A DNA stretch of 53,855 nt, taken from contig DATD01000009.1 in assembly GCA_002504525.1 (NCBI GenBank), positions 129,656-183,510 on the forward strand. The letters run 5' to 3'. A program made the translations under genes and the position numbers. Below the pieces are notes generated by a model. The model saw only the letters and a program-made list of their open reading frames with translations, searched no databases and was not told where the DNA came from. This stretch comes from Methanomassiliicoccus sp. UBA345 (GTDB lineage Archaea > Thermoplasmatota > Thermoplasmata > Methanomassiliicoccales > Methanomassiliicoccaceae). Numbering within the stretch: the first letter of the stretch is position 1; each line of letters begins with the position of its first letter. Below are positions 8,403 to 16,400 of the stretch, piece by piece.

Positions 8403-9916
8403 GCGCGCGCGGGCTTCTCGCCGCTGCCCGACGCTTCCATCAGCAGCAGCAACGCCTCATGGTACCCGTCCCCGGTGGATGACGTCAGCCTCTGGACGAA
8501 TGGAGCGAGGTACGCACCGAAGTCCATCTCCTCGCGGGAGAACTGCCATGACATCGAGGAGCCTTCTCCCGCTGCCGCCAGGAAGGCGTAGGAGATCGAA
8601 CGGAGGACGTGATTGCTGCCCCTCGATCTCTCCACCTGCCTTGCTACGGATGTCTTTCCCTCGGTGAGATAGGTCTTGGCCAGCCGATCGGCGTGCGCCG
8701 CCGCGGGGCCAAGGTCAGTGTAGCGGGGCAGCTGGGACGTGATCGCCTTGGACCTCTCGACCCGCTTGGCCTCCGCCACCGCCTGGGCCGGGCTCAGCTC
8801 CCGGCCTTCCTTGGCCAGCTGTTCCAGCGTATCGGACGATGCCACCTTGGACAGCAGTTCACGGCCATGCTCGGGCCACAGGTCCGCCAGCAGGTTGGCC
8901 GCCTGATCGGACCGGGTCACGATGGCCATGGGGTGGTCGGCCAGGAAGCCGGACACCGCCTCGATCTCCGCCTCGCCGCCCCGCAGCCGGGACAGAAAGG
9001 CCTGGCGATCGCTTCCCAGACAGGTCTCGCCGATGATGTAGACCTCCTTTCCGGAGCTGCGGATCCTCTTGAGGCGTTCGGCGGCATGCTCCTTTAGGAA
9101 GGCGGCATCGGTCAGCTCCCCCCGGCGGTACCTTTCGGCCAGAGGAGCGCTCACCTTCACCTCGGCGGCAAGGTCGCATCCCTCGCCGCGAAGCTCGAAC
9201 GGGACCTCGATATCGAGATCGTCGGTCGGATCGGCGGCCGCTATGCGACCTGCCAGCGTGTGGATGGTGTTGACCTCTCCGGCGCAGTCGGGGCATATGT
9301 CCAGAGTGATGCCGGCGCTCTTCCACCTCACCCTGAGCCGCTCCACCGCTCCGGGGTGGGGGCATCGCCCGTCATCGTCCAGATCGTATGGCAGGAGAGA
9401 TATCGCCTCCTCCACGTACTGCGGCGGAGGCTTGGGGCCGTCGGGAGAGCAGAACACGTGGTCCTCCATCGAGTACATGTGCAGGCGCCCATGCTCGGCG
9501 ATCTTCCAGAAGGCCATCAGCCTGAGCTCGGGGTGGTCGAAGTTCTGCACCCCGATTAGCTTGTCCCGCTCCACCTTGCCCCGGACCGCGTAGCTCACGT
9601 CCCCCATGGGGGTCTTGGCCGCGGCCAGGTAGGGCACCTTGCCCGCCTCGGCCAGCGATATGGTGGCAGCGTACGCCCTGACGAGCTGATCGCCCCAGTT
9701 CATGGCGAAGTCCAGCTTCTTGGGGTCGTCCCTCTTGTCCGCCACCTTGTGCATCTTGTCCACGGCCTTACGTATGGCGCAGCCGCGGCAGCTGCGAGCG
9801 CACTCCGGCATGAGCAGCTCGGGATCGCGGGCCAGCCGGCTGGATCTCTCCAGGATGTCCTTCTCCAAGGTCTTGGGGGTCTTCTTCACTCCCCGGAACC
9901 GGGCCCGCCTTCGCAT
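8399..9916 (-). CDS. Cys-rich hypothetical protein, 505 residues
   Basis: I do not recognise a family. The N-terminus is basic, then Cys39-x3-Cys43-x2-Cys46 appears, which could ligate a metal or an Fe-S cluster. A second set is Cys156, Cys185 (in CPHP) and Cys208-x2-Cys211, the spacing of a split zinc ribbon. Residues 225-300 are rich in charged and beta-like segments (DLDIEVPFELRGEG). Residues 290-350 (KEVYIIGETCLGSD, HPMAIVTRSD) could form a small alpha/beta fold. The C-terminus is helical. There is no signal peptide or membrane segment. It is the second gene of a two-gene unit: its ATG is 9 nt after the upstream gene's stop, behind a GGGGTGGGG stretch. Strong third-position GC supports coding. 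Confidence 0.75.
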   Translation of the reverse strand: MRRRARFRGVKKTPKTLEKDILERSSRLARDPELLMPECARSCRGCAIRKAVDKMHKVADKRDDPKKLDFAMNWGDQLVRAYAATISLAEAGKVPYLAAAKTPMGDVSYAVRGKVERDKLIGVQNFDHPELRLMAFWKIAEHGRLHMYSMEDHVFCSPDGPKPPPQYVEEAISLLPYDLDDDGRCPHPGAVERLRVRWKSAGITLDICPDCAGEVNTIHTLAGRIAAADPTDDLDIEVPFELRGEGCDLAAEVKVSAPLAERYRRGELTDAAFLKEHAAERLKRIRSSGKEVYIIGETCLGSDRQAFLSRLRGGEAEIEAVSGFLADHPMAIVTRSDQAANLLADLWPEHGRELLSKVASSDTLEQLAKEGRELSPAQAVAEAKRVERSKAITSQLPRYTDLGPAAAHADRLAKTYLTEGKTSVARQVERSRGSNHVLRSISYAFLAAAGEGSSMSWQFSREEMDFGAYLAPFVQRLTSSTGDGYHEALLLLMEASGSGEKPARA

Positions 9917-9925
9917 GCCCCACCC

Positions 9926-10594
9926 CTAGGGGACCGTGCGATTAAAAAGTTCGGTCTTAGACCGTTCGGAGTCCCCGCCGTGCCTCACCTGCAGAGGGGC
10001 CAGACGCTCCACCATCGTGAACGGCGTCCATCCCATCTCCCGCTCCATCATGTCGCGCAGCGGTGTCCTCAGCTGGGCCGGGGTGCTTCGCACATAGGTC
10101 TCGGTATCACGGCGCTCCAGCTCGGTGCTGTTTCGCAGCAGGTCCATCAGCCTCCTGGACGACGGCCACCGTTCGCCATGGAGGGCGGTTGGTCCGTCGA
10201 CCCATATGACCGCGTCCACCCTCCTCGACCGCCGCGAGACCTCCTCGGCCCACTGCCCGATCGTATCAAGGATGTTCGATCCTGCCGGAGCTGCCGGGGC
10301 GGTCGTGTCGATGATGCCGATCCGCTCATCCTCTCCCCTCAGCGCCGCCATCTCCCTGACGGCCTCCTCCGTGTCTCCCGTTTCCATCATGGACCACAGC
10401 GCCGGACTGCGCTTCCAGCCAGGCCTGAGAGTGAGCGTCAGCATGCTGCCCCGGCCCTCCGCGGACGACCTCACGGCCTCAGAGTACTCCACCGGCAGCT
10501 CCGGGCCGTCCCTCCTCCACACCCCGTCAGTCGACAGCCCTGAGGCCCAGCACGCCACGGGCTCCCACAACAGAACTGCGATGCTTTGCTCCAC
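9926..10594 (-). CDS. Hypothetical protein, 222 residues, upstream partner of the Cys-rich gene
   Basis: Unrecognised soluble protein. Features visible are a mid-protein segment IGIIDTTAPAAPAGSNILDTIGQWAEEV, broken here as a beta strand followed by a helix, then VDAVIWVDGP, and a charged helical C-terminus with two or more Arg/Glu-rich helices. The IGIIDTT...VDAVIWVDGP pattern looks like alternating strands and helices of an alpha/beta fold, but no catalytic motif stands out. It precedes the Cys-rich gene by 9 nt on the same strand, so the two are probably co-transcribed. A shorter frame on the opposite strand (10125-10604) is judged a shadow. The start ATG at 10594 is tentative because no clear promoter or ribosome binding site is seen. 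Confidence 0.6.
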   Translation of the reverse strand: MEQSIAVLLWEPVACWASGLSTDGVWRRDGPELPVEYSEAVRSSAEGRGSMLTLTLRPGWKRSPALWSMMETGDTEEAVREMAALRGEDERIGIIDTTAPAAPAGSNILDTIGQWAEEVSRRSRRVDAVIWVDGPTALHGERWPSSRRLMDLLRNSTELERRDTETYVRSTPAQLRTPLRDMMEREMGWTPFTMVERLAPLQVRHGGDSERSKTELFNRTVP

Positions 10595-10690
10595 GAAAGC
10601 GTAGTTGGAGCGCCTTCCCTAAGAACCTTGCTTTCCGGAGCAGGTCAGAAGGATATTTATCAACGCAATCCATTGCAACGCTGGGATGCA

Positions 10691-11398
10691 TTGACAGAGG
10701 GTCGGGATTTCTATCGAGGCCTCGTCAAAGGCTACGAGGAAGGCCTGAACCGCGCTTGGGACGAGCTTATCGGGTTGACCACCAGAGGCTACTCTCCGAG
10801 CGAGATAAAGGTCATGGCAAGGAGCAAGCGTCAGTCCATCGGCCAGATGGTGATCGACCGCAAGGTCCGGGTGCGGAGCGAGGCGGGCGTGGACCTCTTC
10901 GGGCAGGCCGCCGCCGCTACGACGTCGGAGGTGGTCGCGGGTCGAGCGTATCTCATAGAATCTACCGGACTGGACAAGGCCATGAGGGTGTTCAACGACC
11001 TCATGAAGGCCGGTTCGGAAGGCCTCATCATATCGAGGAGGTACCCAGGCGACATCCAGCGGTACATATTCGGGGAGCCTCAGATGATGTGGCTGACCCG
11101 GCAGGAGAGGGGGAGGGGCGTCGACTATCCGTGCCTCTCTCCGTCCGACCACGGCAGCCTCAGCACCGCCACCATCAAGTTCATGAAGGAGGGGGAGGGC
11201 CGTACCCTGATGTTCGAGGGCGTCGACTACATGTTGCTGCAGAGCGGCGACTTCCAGATCGTGGCAAAGTTCCTGCATGCCCTGATCGACAATGCGATAT
11301 CCACCCGCAGCACGCTCCTCATACCGATCAATCCGGCCGCCTTCGAGGAGAAGGACCTGCGCAAGCTGGAGAACATCGCCTACGTGGTATCGTCCTGA
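10691..11398 (+). CDS. DUF835 domain protein
   Basis: About 235 residues from the TTG at 10691. The N-terminal 65 residues are helical (YRGLVKGYEEGLNRAWDELI) with GYSPSEIKVMARSK. The DUF835 domain spans roughly residues 85-230: YLIESTGLDKAMRVFNDLMK, GLIISRRYPGD, MMWLTRQE, GEGRTLMFEGVDYML and STLLIPINPAAFEEKDL. DUF835 proteins are common in Thermoplasmata and methanogens. They are thought to be signalling or regulatory, without a proven function. The frame stays open to 10586, but GATATTTAT at 10651-10659 fits a promoter whose start site lies next to TTG 10691, so the upstream codons are probably not translated. The 3' end overlaps convergent albA by 19 bp. Confidence 0.82.
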   Translation: MTEGRDFYRGLVKGYEEGLNRAWDELIGLTTRGYSPSEIKVMARSKRQSIGQMVIDRKVRVRSEAGVDLFGQAAAATTSEVVAGRAYLIESTGLDKAMRVFNDLMKAGSEGLIISRRYPGDIQRYIFGEPQMMWLTRQERGRGVDYPCLSPSDHGSLSTATIKFMKEGEGRTLMFEGVDYMLLQSGDFQIVAKFLHALIDNAISTRSTLLIPINPAAFEEKDLRKLENIAYVVSS

Positions 11399-11676
11399 GC
11401 CGTACGAAGGGACAGGACTATGGCCATGGACGACACCCTTAGCGTCCGCCCGTCCTCGGCGACTACCTCCTCGGTCCCGATCGATATGTCGGCGACCTCG
11501 GCGTCCCTCACCTGTCGTCGGCGCACGATCTCCGCCACGTCCACCGCCTTGCTGATGGCCTTCCCCCGGGCCTTGATGACGACCGCTGTCGACCCGCTCT
11601 CGAACTGGGCCGCCACCGCCTGCACGTAGACGGAAGCGGGCTTGCTCCCTATGAACACCGTGTTGTCGTCGGTCAT
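11380..11676 (-). CDS. albA: Alba chromatin protein
   Basis: 98 residues. NTVFIGSKPASVYVQAV, VVIKARGKAISKAVDVAE and the C-terminal IGTEEVVAEDGRTLRVSSM strand pair are classic Alba. Lys12 in GSKP matches the DNA- and RNA-contacting lysine. Alba dimers coat DNA and bind RNA. An upstream in-frame ATG at 11718 overlaps the preceding gene's stop. The ATG at 11676 is preferred because GGAGGG stands 9 nt before it and because family members begin just before NTVFIG. It is the third gene of a minus-strand run gdhA - HTH regulator - albA, an unusual place for a chromatin gene. Confidence 0.92.
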   Translation of the reverse strand: MTDDNTVFIGSKPASVYVQAVAAQFESGSTAVVIKARGKAISKAVDVAEIVRRRQVRDAEVADISIGTEEVVAEDGRTLRVSSMAIVLSLRTAQDDTT

Positions 11677-11714
11677 GCTGGTCCCTCCGGTCCGGGCGGT
11701 CATCGTCTCCGGCC

Positions 11715-12353
11715 TCAATACTGCCGGTGCTCCTGGAAGTAACGCTGCATTATGCGGCGCTGTCCCTTCCTGAGGATCTCGGACAGCGTCGACGTCGAGA
11801 TGTCGAACATCTTTGCCAGCTCCCTAAGGCCTATGCGGCGCGGAAAGTCGAAATAGCCCCGCTCGAAGGCCATCCGGGTGATCTGCTCCTGCCTCATGGT
11901 CAGCTCGTCGGTGTCCACGATCTCGGTGAGCTTCACCAGCTTGGGATTGGCATTGAGCTTCTCCAGGTTCGCGATCAGCTCCTTGAACGCCGAGTTCTTG
12001 GTCACCAGCATGGTCCACTGCATCCGCCCGTCCGGGGTGGTGGTGGAGCGGGTGAGGAAGCACTCGGTGCCGGCCAGCACGCGGCACACCATGCACTGAT
12101 TGGTGGAGAACATCGCCAGCGCCTTTCCCTTGTCGATGGCGCTTATGTCCACGTCGAAGATGTTTGGGTTATTGCGTATGGACTCGATGACCTTCGGAAG
12201 GTCTTCCGAGTTCTCCACCTCGATCTGCACCAGGTCCCGCACCTCGCTCTCGAGCGCTTTCGAATCGATCAGCTTCACCACTGACGGGTACTGCCTCACC
12301 ACTTCGGTGATCCAGTTGTCCGGCAGGGTCAACGATATGATGCCTTCCATCAT
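11715..12353 (-). CDS. Bat-type helix-turn-helix regulator (HTH_10) with CxxC sensor-like region
   Basis: 212 residues. The C-terminal about 60 residues carry the bacterio-opsin-activator type HTH: MAFERGYFDFPRRIGLRELA, then MFDISTSTLSEILRKGQRRI as turn and recognition helix. The N-terminal 150 residues look like an ACT or DICT-like alpha/beta regulatory part. Cys87-x2-Cys90-x7-Cys98 lies in its middle and could bind metal or sense redox state. The gene starts 11 nt after gdhA ends, with GAGGG in the gdhA tail as ribosome binding site (ATG at 12353 or the adjacent one at 12350). Co-transcription with glutamate dehydrogenase and Alba suggests, but does not prove, control of nitrogen or amino-acid metabolism. 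Confidence 0.85.
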   Translation of the reverse strand: MMEGIISLTLPDNWITEVVRQYPSVVKLIDSKALESEVRDLVQIEVENSEDLPKVIESIRNNPNIFDVDISAIDKGKALAMFSTNQCMVCRVLAGTECFLTRSTTTPDGRMQWTMLVTKNSAFKELIANLEKLNANPKLVKLTEIVDTDELTMRQEQITRMAFERGYFDFPRRIGLRELAKMFDISTSTLSEILRKGQRRIMQRYFQEHRQY

Positions 12354-12364
12354 CAGTTACACCC

Positions 12365-13618
12365 TCAGGGGTAGATCCCTCTCATCTTGGTCGCCTGGAC
12401 CACCTCGTCCACCGCCAGCAGGTATGCGGCGGTCCTCATGTCCACCTCCTTCGCTCCTGCGGTGGCGTACACGCGGGCGAAGGAATAGGTCATGATCTGA
12501 TCGAGCCGGTTCTCTATCTCGGCCTTGGACCAGAATAGGAACTGCAGGTCCTGGACCCATTCGAAGTACGACACCGTCACCCCGCCGGCGTTGCACAGGA
12601 TGTCCGGTATGAGCGTGATGCCTTTCTCGTACAGCACCCGGTCGGCCTCGGGAGTGGTGGGCCCGTTCGCACCTTCGGCCACTATGCGCGCCTTGACGCG
12701 GTCGGCGTTGTCAGAGGAGAGCACGTTCTCCAGGGCGGCGGGCACCAGCACCGTGCATTCCATCTCCAGCAGCTCCTGGTTGGTGATGTCCAGCGCTTCC
12801 GGGTAGCCCTGCACCGAACCGGTCCGCCTCTTGTGCTCGTACACATCGACGGGGTCCAGCCCTGCCGGGTCGAAGATGCCGCCCGAGGAATCGGAAAGCG
12901 CCGTTATCCTCATTCCGAGCTCCTCCTTCAGCAGACGGGCGGCGTTCCACCCCACGTTGCCGAAGCCTTGCACCGCGGCCGTGGCGCCCTCCCGTTGCAC
13001 TCCCTCCACCGTCATGGCCTCCCGGACGCAGTATGCCAGTCCGCGAGAGGTCGCCTCCTCCCTTCCCTCCGAGCCGCCCAGGGAGATGGGCTTGCCGGTG
13101 ACGACGCCCGGAACGGAGTAGCCGACGTTCATGGAGTAGGTGTCCATTATCCACGCCATCACCTGGGCGTCGGTGTACATGTCGGGGGCGGGAATGTCGA
13201 CGTGGGGGCCGATTATGGGCGCGATCTCCGACGCGTACCTCCTGGTCATCCGCTCCAGCTCGCCAGCGCTCATCTCCTTGGGGTTGCAGATGACGCCTCC
13301 CTTGGCGCCACCGTACGGCAGTCCGACCGTCGCGCACTTCCAGGTCATCCACATGGCCAGGGCGCGGACCTCGTCCAGGGAGACCGCGGGATGGTAGCGT
13401 ATCCCGCCCTTGCACGGCCCACGGGCGAAATTGTGCTGGACGCGAAAGCCGGTGAACACCCTGATGGAGCCGTCGTCCATCCGGACCGGGAAGTTCACCG
13501 TGAACTCCCTCTTGGGCCGTGTCATGAGGTCGATCATTCCCTGCTCCAGGCCCAGCATCTCGCCCGCTCTCTGAACCTGGCTGACCGCCACCTTATACGG
13601 GTCGGACCTAACGCTCAT
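12365..13618 (-). CDS. gdhA: Glu/Leu/Phe/Val dehydrogenase, probably glutamate dehydrogenase
   Basis: 417 residues, normal length for hexameric archaeal GDH. It interconverts glutamate and 2-oxoglutarate plus ammonium with NAD(P). The substrate domain contains GFRVQHNFARGPCKGGIRYHP and LPYGGAKGGV (shown in part), with catalytic lysines in CKGG and GAKGG and the PAPDMYTD segment. The Rossmann domain contains AVQGFGNVGWNAA. C-terminal AEGANGPTTPEAD is typical. The ATG at 13618 follows GGAGAAAAGG. A GTG one codon earlier is an alternative. The promoter AT block (CTATAAATTT, read on the minus strand, 13671-13680) is shared with divergent polX. Confidence 0.93.
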   Translation of the reverse strand: MSVRSDPYKVAVSQVQRAGEMLGLEQGMIDLMTRPKREFTVNFPVRMDDGSIRVFTGFRVQHNFARGPCKGGIRYHPAVSLDEVRALAMWMTWKCATVGLPYGGAKGGVICNPKEMSAGELERMTRRYASEIAPIIGPHVDIPAPDMYTDAQVMAWIMDTYSMNVGYSVPGVVTGKPISLGGSEGREEATSRGLAYCVREAMTVEGVQREGATAAVQGFGNVGWNAARLLKEELGMRITALSDSSGGIFDPAGLDPVDVYEHKRRTGSVQGYPEALDITNQELLEMECTVLVPAALENVLSSDNADRVKARIVAEGANGPTTPEADRVLYEKGITLIPDILCNAGGVTVSYFEWVQDLQFLFWSKAEIENRLDQIMTYSFARVYATAGAKEVDMRTAAYLLAVDEVVQATKMRGIYP

Positions 13619-13670
13619 CACGGTGCCTTTTCTCCGCCGGACGCCGGCGAAAGGTCAAGATGTGTTCATC

Positions 13671-13680
13671 AAATTTATAG
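13671..13680. promoter_or_regulatory. Shared AT block between divergent gdhA and polX
   Basis: AAATTTATAG on the plus strand reads CTATAAATTT on the minus strand. It is the only clear TATA-like element between the two starts. It lies 28-37 nt before the polX TTG and about 55 nt before the gdhA ATG, which leaves gdhA a leader long enough to hold its GGAG site. One element may serve both directions, so the two promoters may compete. Confidence 0.45.
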
Positions 13681-13707
13681 GCAAGCGTTGTTGATTATTA
13701 CATCGAT

Positions 13708-15414
13708 TTGACCAATGCCGAGATCGCTCAGATGCTCAACGAGTTCGCCGACCTCATGGAGCTGCGGGGGGACGTGTTCAAACGGAACGCCTACCGCCGC
13801 GCCGCTCAGGGAGTGGAAGCCCTCGATCGGGACATATCATTGTTGATCGAGGAGGGCCGACTGGAGGACGTTCCCGGGGTAGGGAAGAGCATAGCCCAGA
13901 AGATCAAAGAGATGGCCGAGACCGGCGGCTCCAAGGACCTGGACGAGCTCAGGCGATCGTTCCCGCCCGGGCTGGCCGAGGTGATGAGGGTGCCGGAGGT
14001 AGGGCCGCGCACCGCGGTCCGGCTGTACCGCGAGCTCGGAGTGACGAACCTGGATGAGCTGAAGAGAGCTGCGGAAGGGCACCGGATAAGGGAGTTGGCC
14101 GGCTTCGGGGAGCGCTCGGAGGAGAACATCCTCCATGGGGTCGGCCTCGTCCAGGGCGAAGGGCGCCGCATGCTGCTTTCCGACGCCCTCCGCAAGGGCG
14201 AGGCCATCGCCGAGCATGTCCGCTCCTGCGGCATCACCCTCGTATCGGTGGCGGGGTCCATGCGGCGCATGAGGGAGACGGTCGGTGACGTGGACGTCCT
14301 CGTCGGCACCGACCGCCCGGATGAAGCGATGAAGGCGCTCATCTCATTCCCTCAAACGGTCGATACCATCGTGAGGGGGGACAGGAAGACCAGTGTGCGG
14401 CTGTCCGACGGCACCCAGGCGGACATGAGGGCCGTCCCGGAGTCCAGCTACGGCGCCGCCCTGCAGTACTTCACGGGGTCGAAGGAGCACAATGTCAAGC
14501 TGCGACGGATAGCGATGCGAAAGGGGCTCCGGCTCAACGAGTACGGCCTGTTCGACCAGGATGGGAACGACCTTGTCGCCGGCCTTCCGGAGGAGGAGAT
14601 ATACCGGCTGCTGGACCTGCAGCCGGTGCCTCCGGAGCTGCGCGAGGACCGCGGCGAGATCGAAGCGGCCGCCGAGGGCCGCCTCCCCCGGCTGGTCGAG
14701 ATGAGCGACATACGGGGCGATCTGCACGTCCATACCGACATGAGCGACGGCCACGGGACCATGCGAGAGATGGCCATGGCGGCGAAGCGCCGCGGCTACG
14801 AGTACGTCGGGCTGACGGACCATTCGGCATCGCTGCATATAGCGCACGGCCTCAGCGTGGAGGAGCTGCTGGACTCGGTGGAGCAGGCCCGCCGGCTCAC
14901 CGAGGAGCTGGGGTTCCCGGTCCTGAGGGGAGCCGAGATGGACATACTGGAGGACGGCTCCCTGGACTACCCGAACGAGGTGCTGGACCGGCTCGACTAC
15001 GTCATCGGTTCGGTCCATTCCCGGTTCAAGATGAACGCCGACGAGATGACCGAACGCGTGATACGCGCCATACGAAGCGACCGCCTGGACATCCTCGGCC
15101 ATCCCACCGGGCGGCTGCTCGGCCGCCGGGAGGGGTACGCCATCGACATCGACGCCGTCATGGAGGAAGCGAGGAGGCACCGCGTGGCGATGGAGGTGAA
15201 CGGGTTCCCGGACCGTCTGGACCTCAACGACCTGAACTGCCGGAAGGCGAAGGACCGGGGCGTCATGATCGTGCTGGACACCGATTCCCATCGGGAAGCG
15301 AACCTGGCATACATGCGCCTGGCGGTCGCCACGGCAAGGCGCGGATGGCTTGGTCCGGAGAACGTGCTCAACTGCCTTCCCCACCACCTGCTAATGGCCT
15401 CCCTGGACCGTTGA
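13708..15414 (+). CDS. polX: Family X DNA polymerase with PHP domain
   Basis: 568 residues, full length for prokaryotic PolX. Residues 1-150 hold the 8-kDa-like and HhH parts (DVPGVGKSIAQKI, VPEVGPRTAVRLY). The nucleotidyltransferase palm has GDVDVLVG with metal-binding Asp194 and Asp196. The C-terminal PHP phosphoesterase begins near residue 337 with DLHVHTDMSDG, and HSRF, DILGHPTGR and DTDSHRE supply more metal ligands. The enzyme fills short gaps in base-excision repair, and the PHP part gives 3'-end processing activity. The start is TTG at 13708, about 30 nt after the AT block shared with gdhA, so it is probably leaderless. The gene ends 33 nt before the AMP-pathway operon. Confidence 0.95.
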   Translation: MTNAEIAQMLNEFADLMELRGDVFKRNAYRRAAQGVEALDRDISLLIEEGRLEDVPGVGKSIAQKIKEMAETGGSKDLDELRRSFPPGLAEVMRVPEVGPRTAVRLYRELGVTNLDELKRAAEGHRIRELAGFGERSEENILHGVGLVQGEGRRMLLSDALRKGEAIAEHVRSCGITLVSVAGSMRRMRETVGDVDVLVGTDRPDEAMKALISFPQTVDTIVRGDRKTSVRLSDGTQADMRAVPESSYGAALQYFTGSKEHNVKLRRIAMRKGLRLNEYGLFDQDGNDLVAGLPEEEIYRLLDLQPVPPELREDRGEIEAAAEGRLPRLVEMSDIRGDLHVHTDMSDGHGTMREMAMAAKRRGYEYVGLTDHSASLHIAHGLSVEELLDSVEQARRLTEELGFPVLRGAEMDILEDGSLDYPNEVLDRLDYVIGSVHSRFKMNADEMTERVIRAIRSDRLDILGHPTGRLLGRREGYAIDIDAVMEEARRHRVAMEVNGFPDRLDLNDLNCRKAKDRGVMIVLDTDSHREANLAYMRLAVATARRGWLGPENVLNCLPHHLLMASLDR

Positions 15415-15423
15415 AAGGCCGAA

Positions 15424-15431
15424 AGTATATG
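15424..15431 (+). promoter_or_regulatory. TATA-like element of the AMP-pathway operon
   Basis: AAGTATAT lies 17-25 nt before ATG 15448 and about 35-40 nt before the in-frame ATG 15466. It is the only candidate TATA box in the 33-nt gap after polX. All three downstream genes overlap or nearly touch, so this element probably drives the whole operon. Confidence 0.45.
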
Positions 15432-15447
15432 ACCGGCCATGTGATTA

Positions 15448-16398
15448 ATGAGACGGGACCCGGACATGGAATTGATCGAGGTGGCAGACTCCATCAGAAG
15501 CATGGAGATCAGGGGCGCAGGGCTCATCGCCCGCTCCGCGGCGGAGGCCATGAGGCACACTGCCCAGGAGTTCAAGGGCGAGGACATAGCCGCGTTCCGC
15601 CAGGTGCTCGAAGAGGGAAAGAAGACCCTGGTGGCGTCACGCCCGACCGCCATTTCCCTGTGGAACGCCGTGCAGGCCACCCTGCGAGGGACGCAGGATG
15701 CGGGATCGGTGGAGGAGCTGCGCAGCCTCGTGGTCGCGAACGCCGACCGGTTCGTGAAGCGCTCGTCCCGCGCCGTCGAAACGATCGGCGAGTTCGGCGC
15801 CAAGCGCCTGAAGGACGGCATGAAGGTCATGACCCACTGCAATAGCAAGGCGGCCCTCAGCGTGCTCAAGACCGCTCACGCCAACGGCATGGACATCGAG
15901 GTGTACGCGACCGAGTCGCGGCCGTGGAGGCAGGGCCTTCTGACGGTGAAGGACCTCAGCGCGGCGGGGGTGCCGTGCACGCTCATCATCGATTCGGCGG
16001 TGAGGTGGGCCATGAAGGACATGGACGCCGTATTCGTAGGCGCTGACACCATATGCTCCAACGGAGCGGTGATCAATAAGATCGGCACGTCGCAGGTCGC
16101 AATGGCGGCGCACGATTCCCGCGTCCCGTTCATGGTGTGCGCCGAGACCTACAAGTTCTCGCCCCGGACGCTGAGCGGGGAGATGGTGGAGATCGAGGAA
16201 AGGGACGCTTCCGAGGTCGTCGACCCCAGCCTGTTGCCGGCCGGGGTCAGGGTAAGGAACCCGGTGTTCGACGCCACGCCGCCGGAGTACATCGATTCGC
16301 TGATAACCGAGGCGGGGGTGATCCCGCCCTACGCCGCATACGAGGTCATCGTCCGGGAGTTCGGGCAGGGCAGCATTTTCGAGGGGACGGAGGACTGA
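15448..16398 (+). CDS. e2b2: Ribose-1,5-bisphosphate isomerase
   Basis: 316 residues of the eIF2B/MtnA-like isomerase fold. It converts ribose 1,5-bisphosphate to ribulose 1,5-bisphosphate, the RuBisCO substrate. Seen in sequence: MTHCNSKAAL, VYATESRPW (substrate-phosphate and catalytic region), VFVGADTICSNGAVINKIGT with the conserved Asp and Asn, and AETYKFSP near the end. The GAD motif separates this family from plain eIF2B subunits, and the neighbouring RuBisCO and AMP phosphorylase genes settle the assignment. An alternative start is ATG 15466, seven codons in. Two bases separate its stop from rbcL. Confidence 0.94.
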   Translation: MRRDPDMELIEVADSIRSMEIRGAGLIARSAAEAMRHTAQEFKGEDIAAFRQVLEEGKKTLVASRPTAISLWNAVQATLRGTQDAGSVEELRSLVVANADRFVKRSSRAVETIGEFGAKRLKDGMKVMTHCNSKAALSVLKTAHANGMDIEVYATESRPWRQGLLTVKDLSAAGVPCTLIIDSAVRWAMKDMDAVFVGADTICSNGAVINKIGTSQVAMAAHDSRVPFMVCAETYKFSPRTLSGEMVEIEERDASEVVDPSLLPAGVRVRNPVFDATPPEYIDSLITEAGVIPPYAAYEVIVREFGQGSIFEGTED

Positions 16399-16400
16399 AC

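Noticed and set aside
10125..10604. 159-codon plus-strand frame opposite the 222-residue gene
   Set aside because: Lacks promoter and ribosome binding site; composition (Ser-rich, low third-position GC) is that of an antisense frame.
14344..15387. 347-codon minus-strand frame under polX
   Set aside because: His/Val/Gln-rich antisense reading of PolX; no domain.
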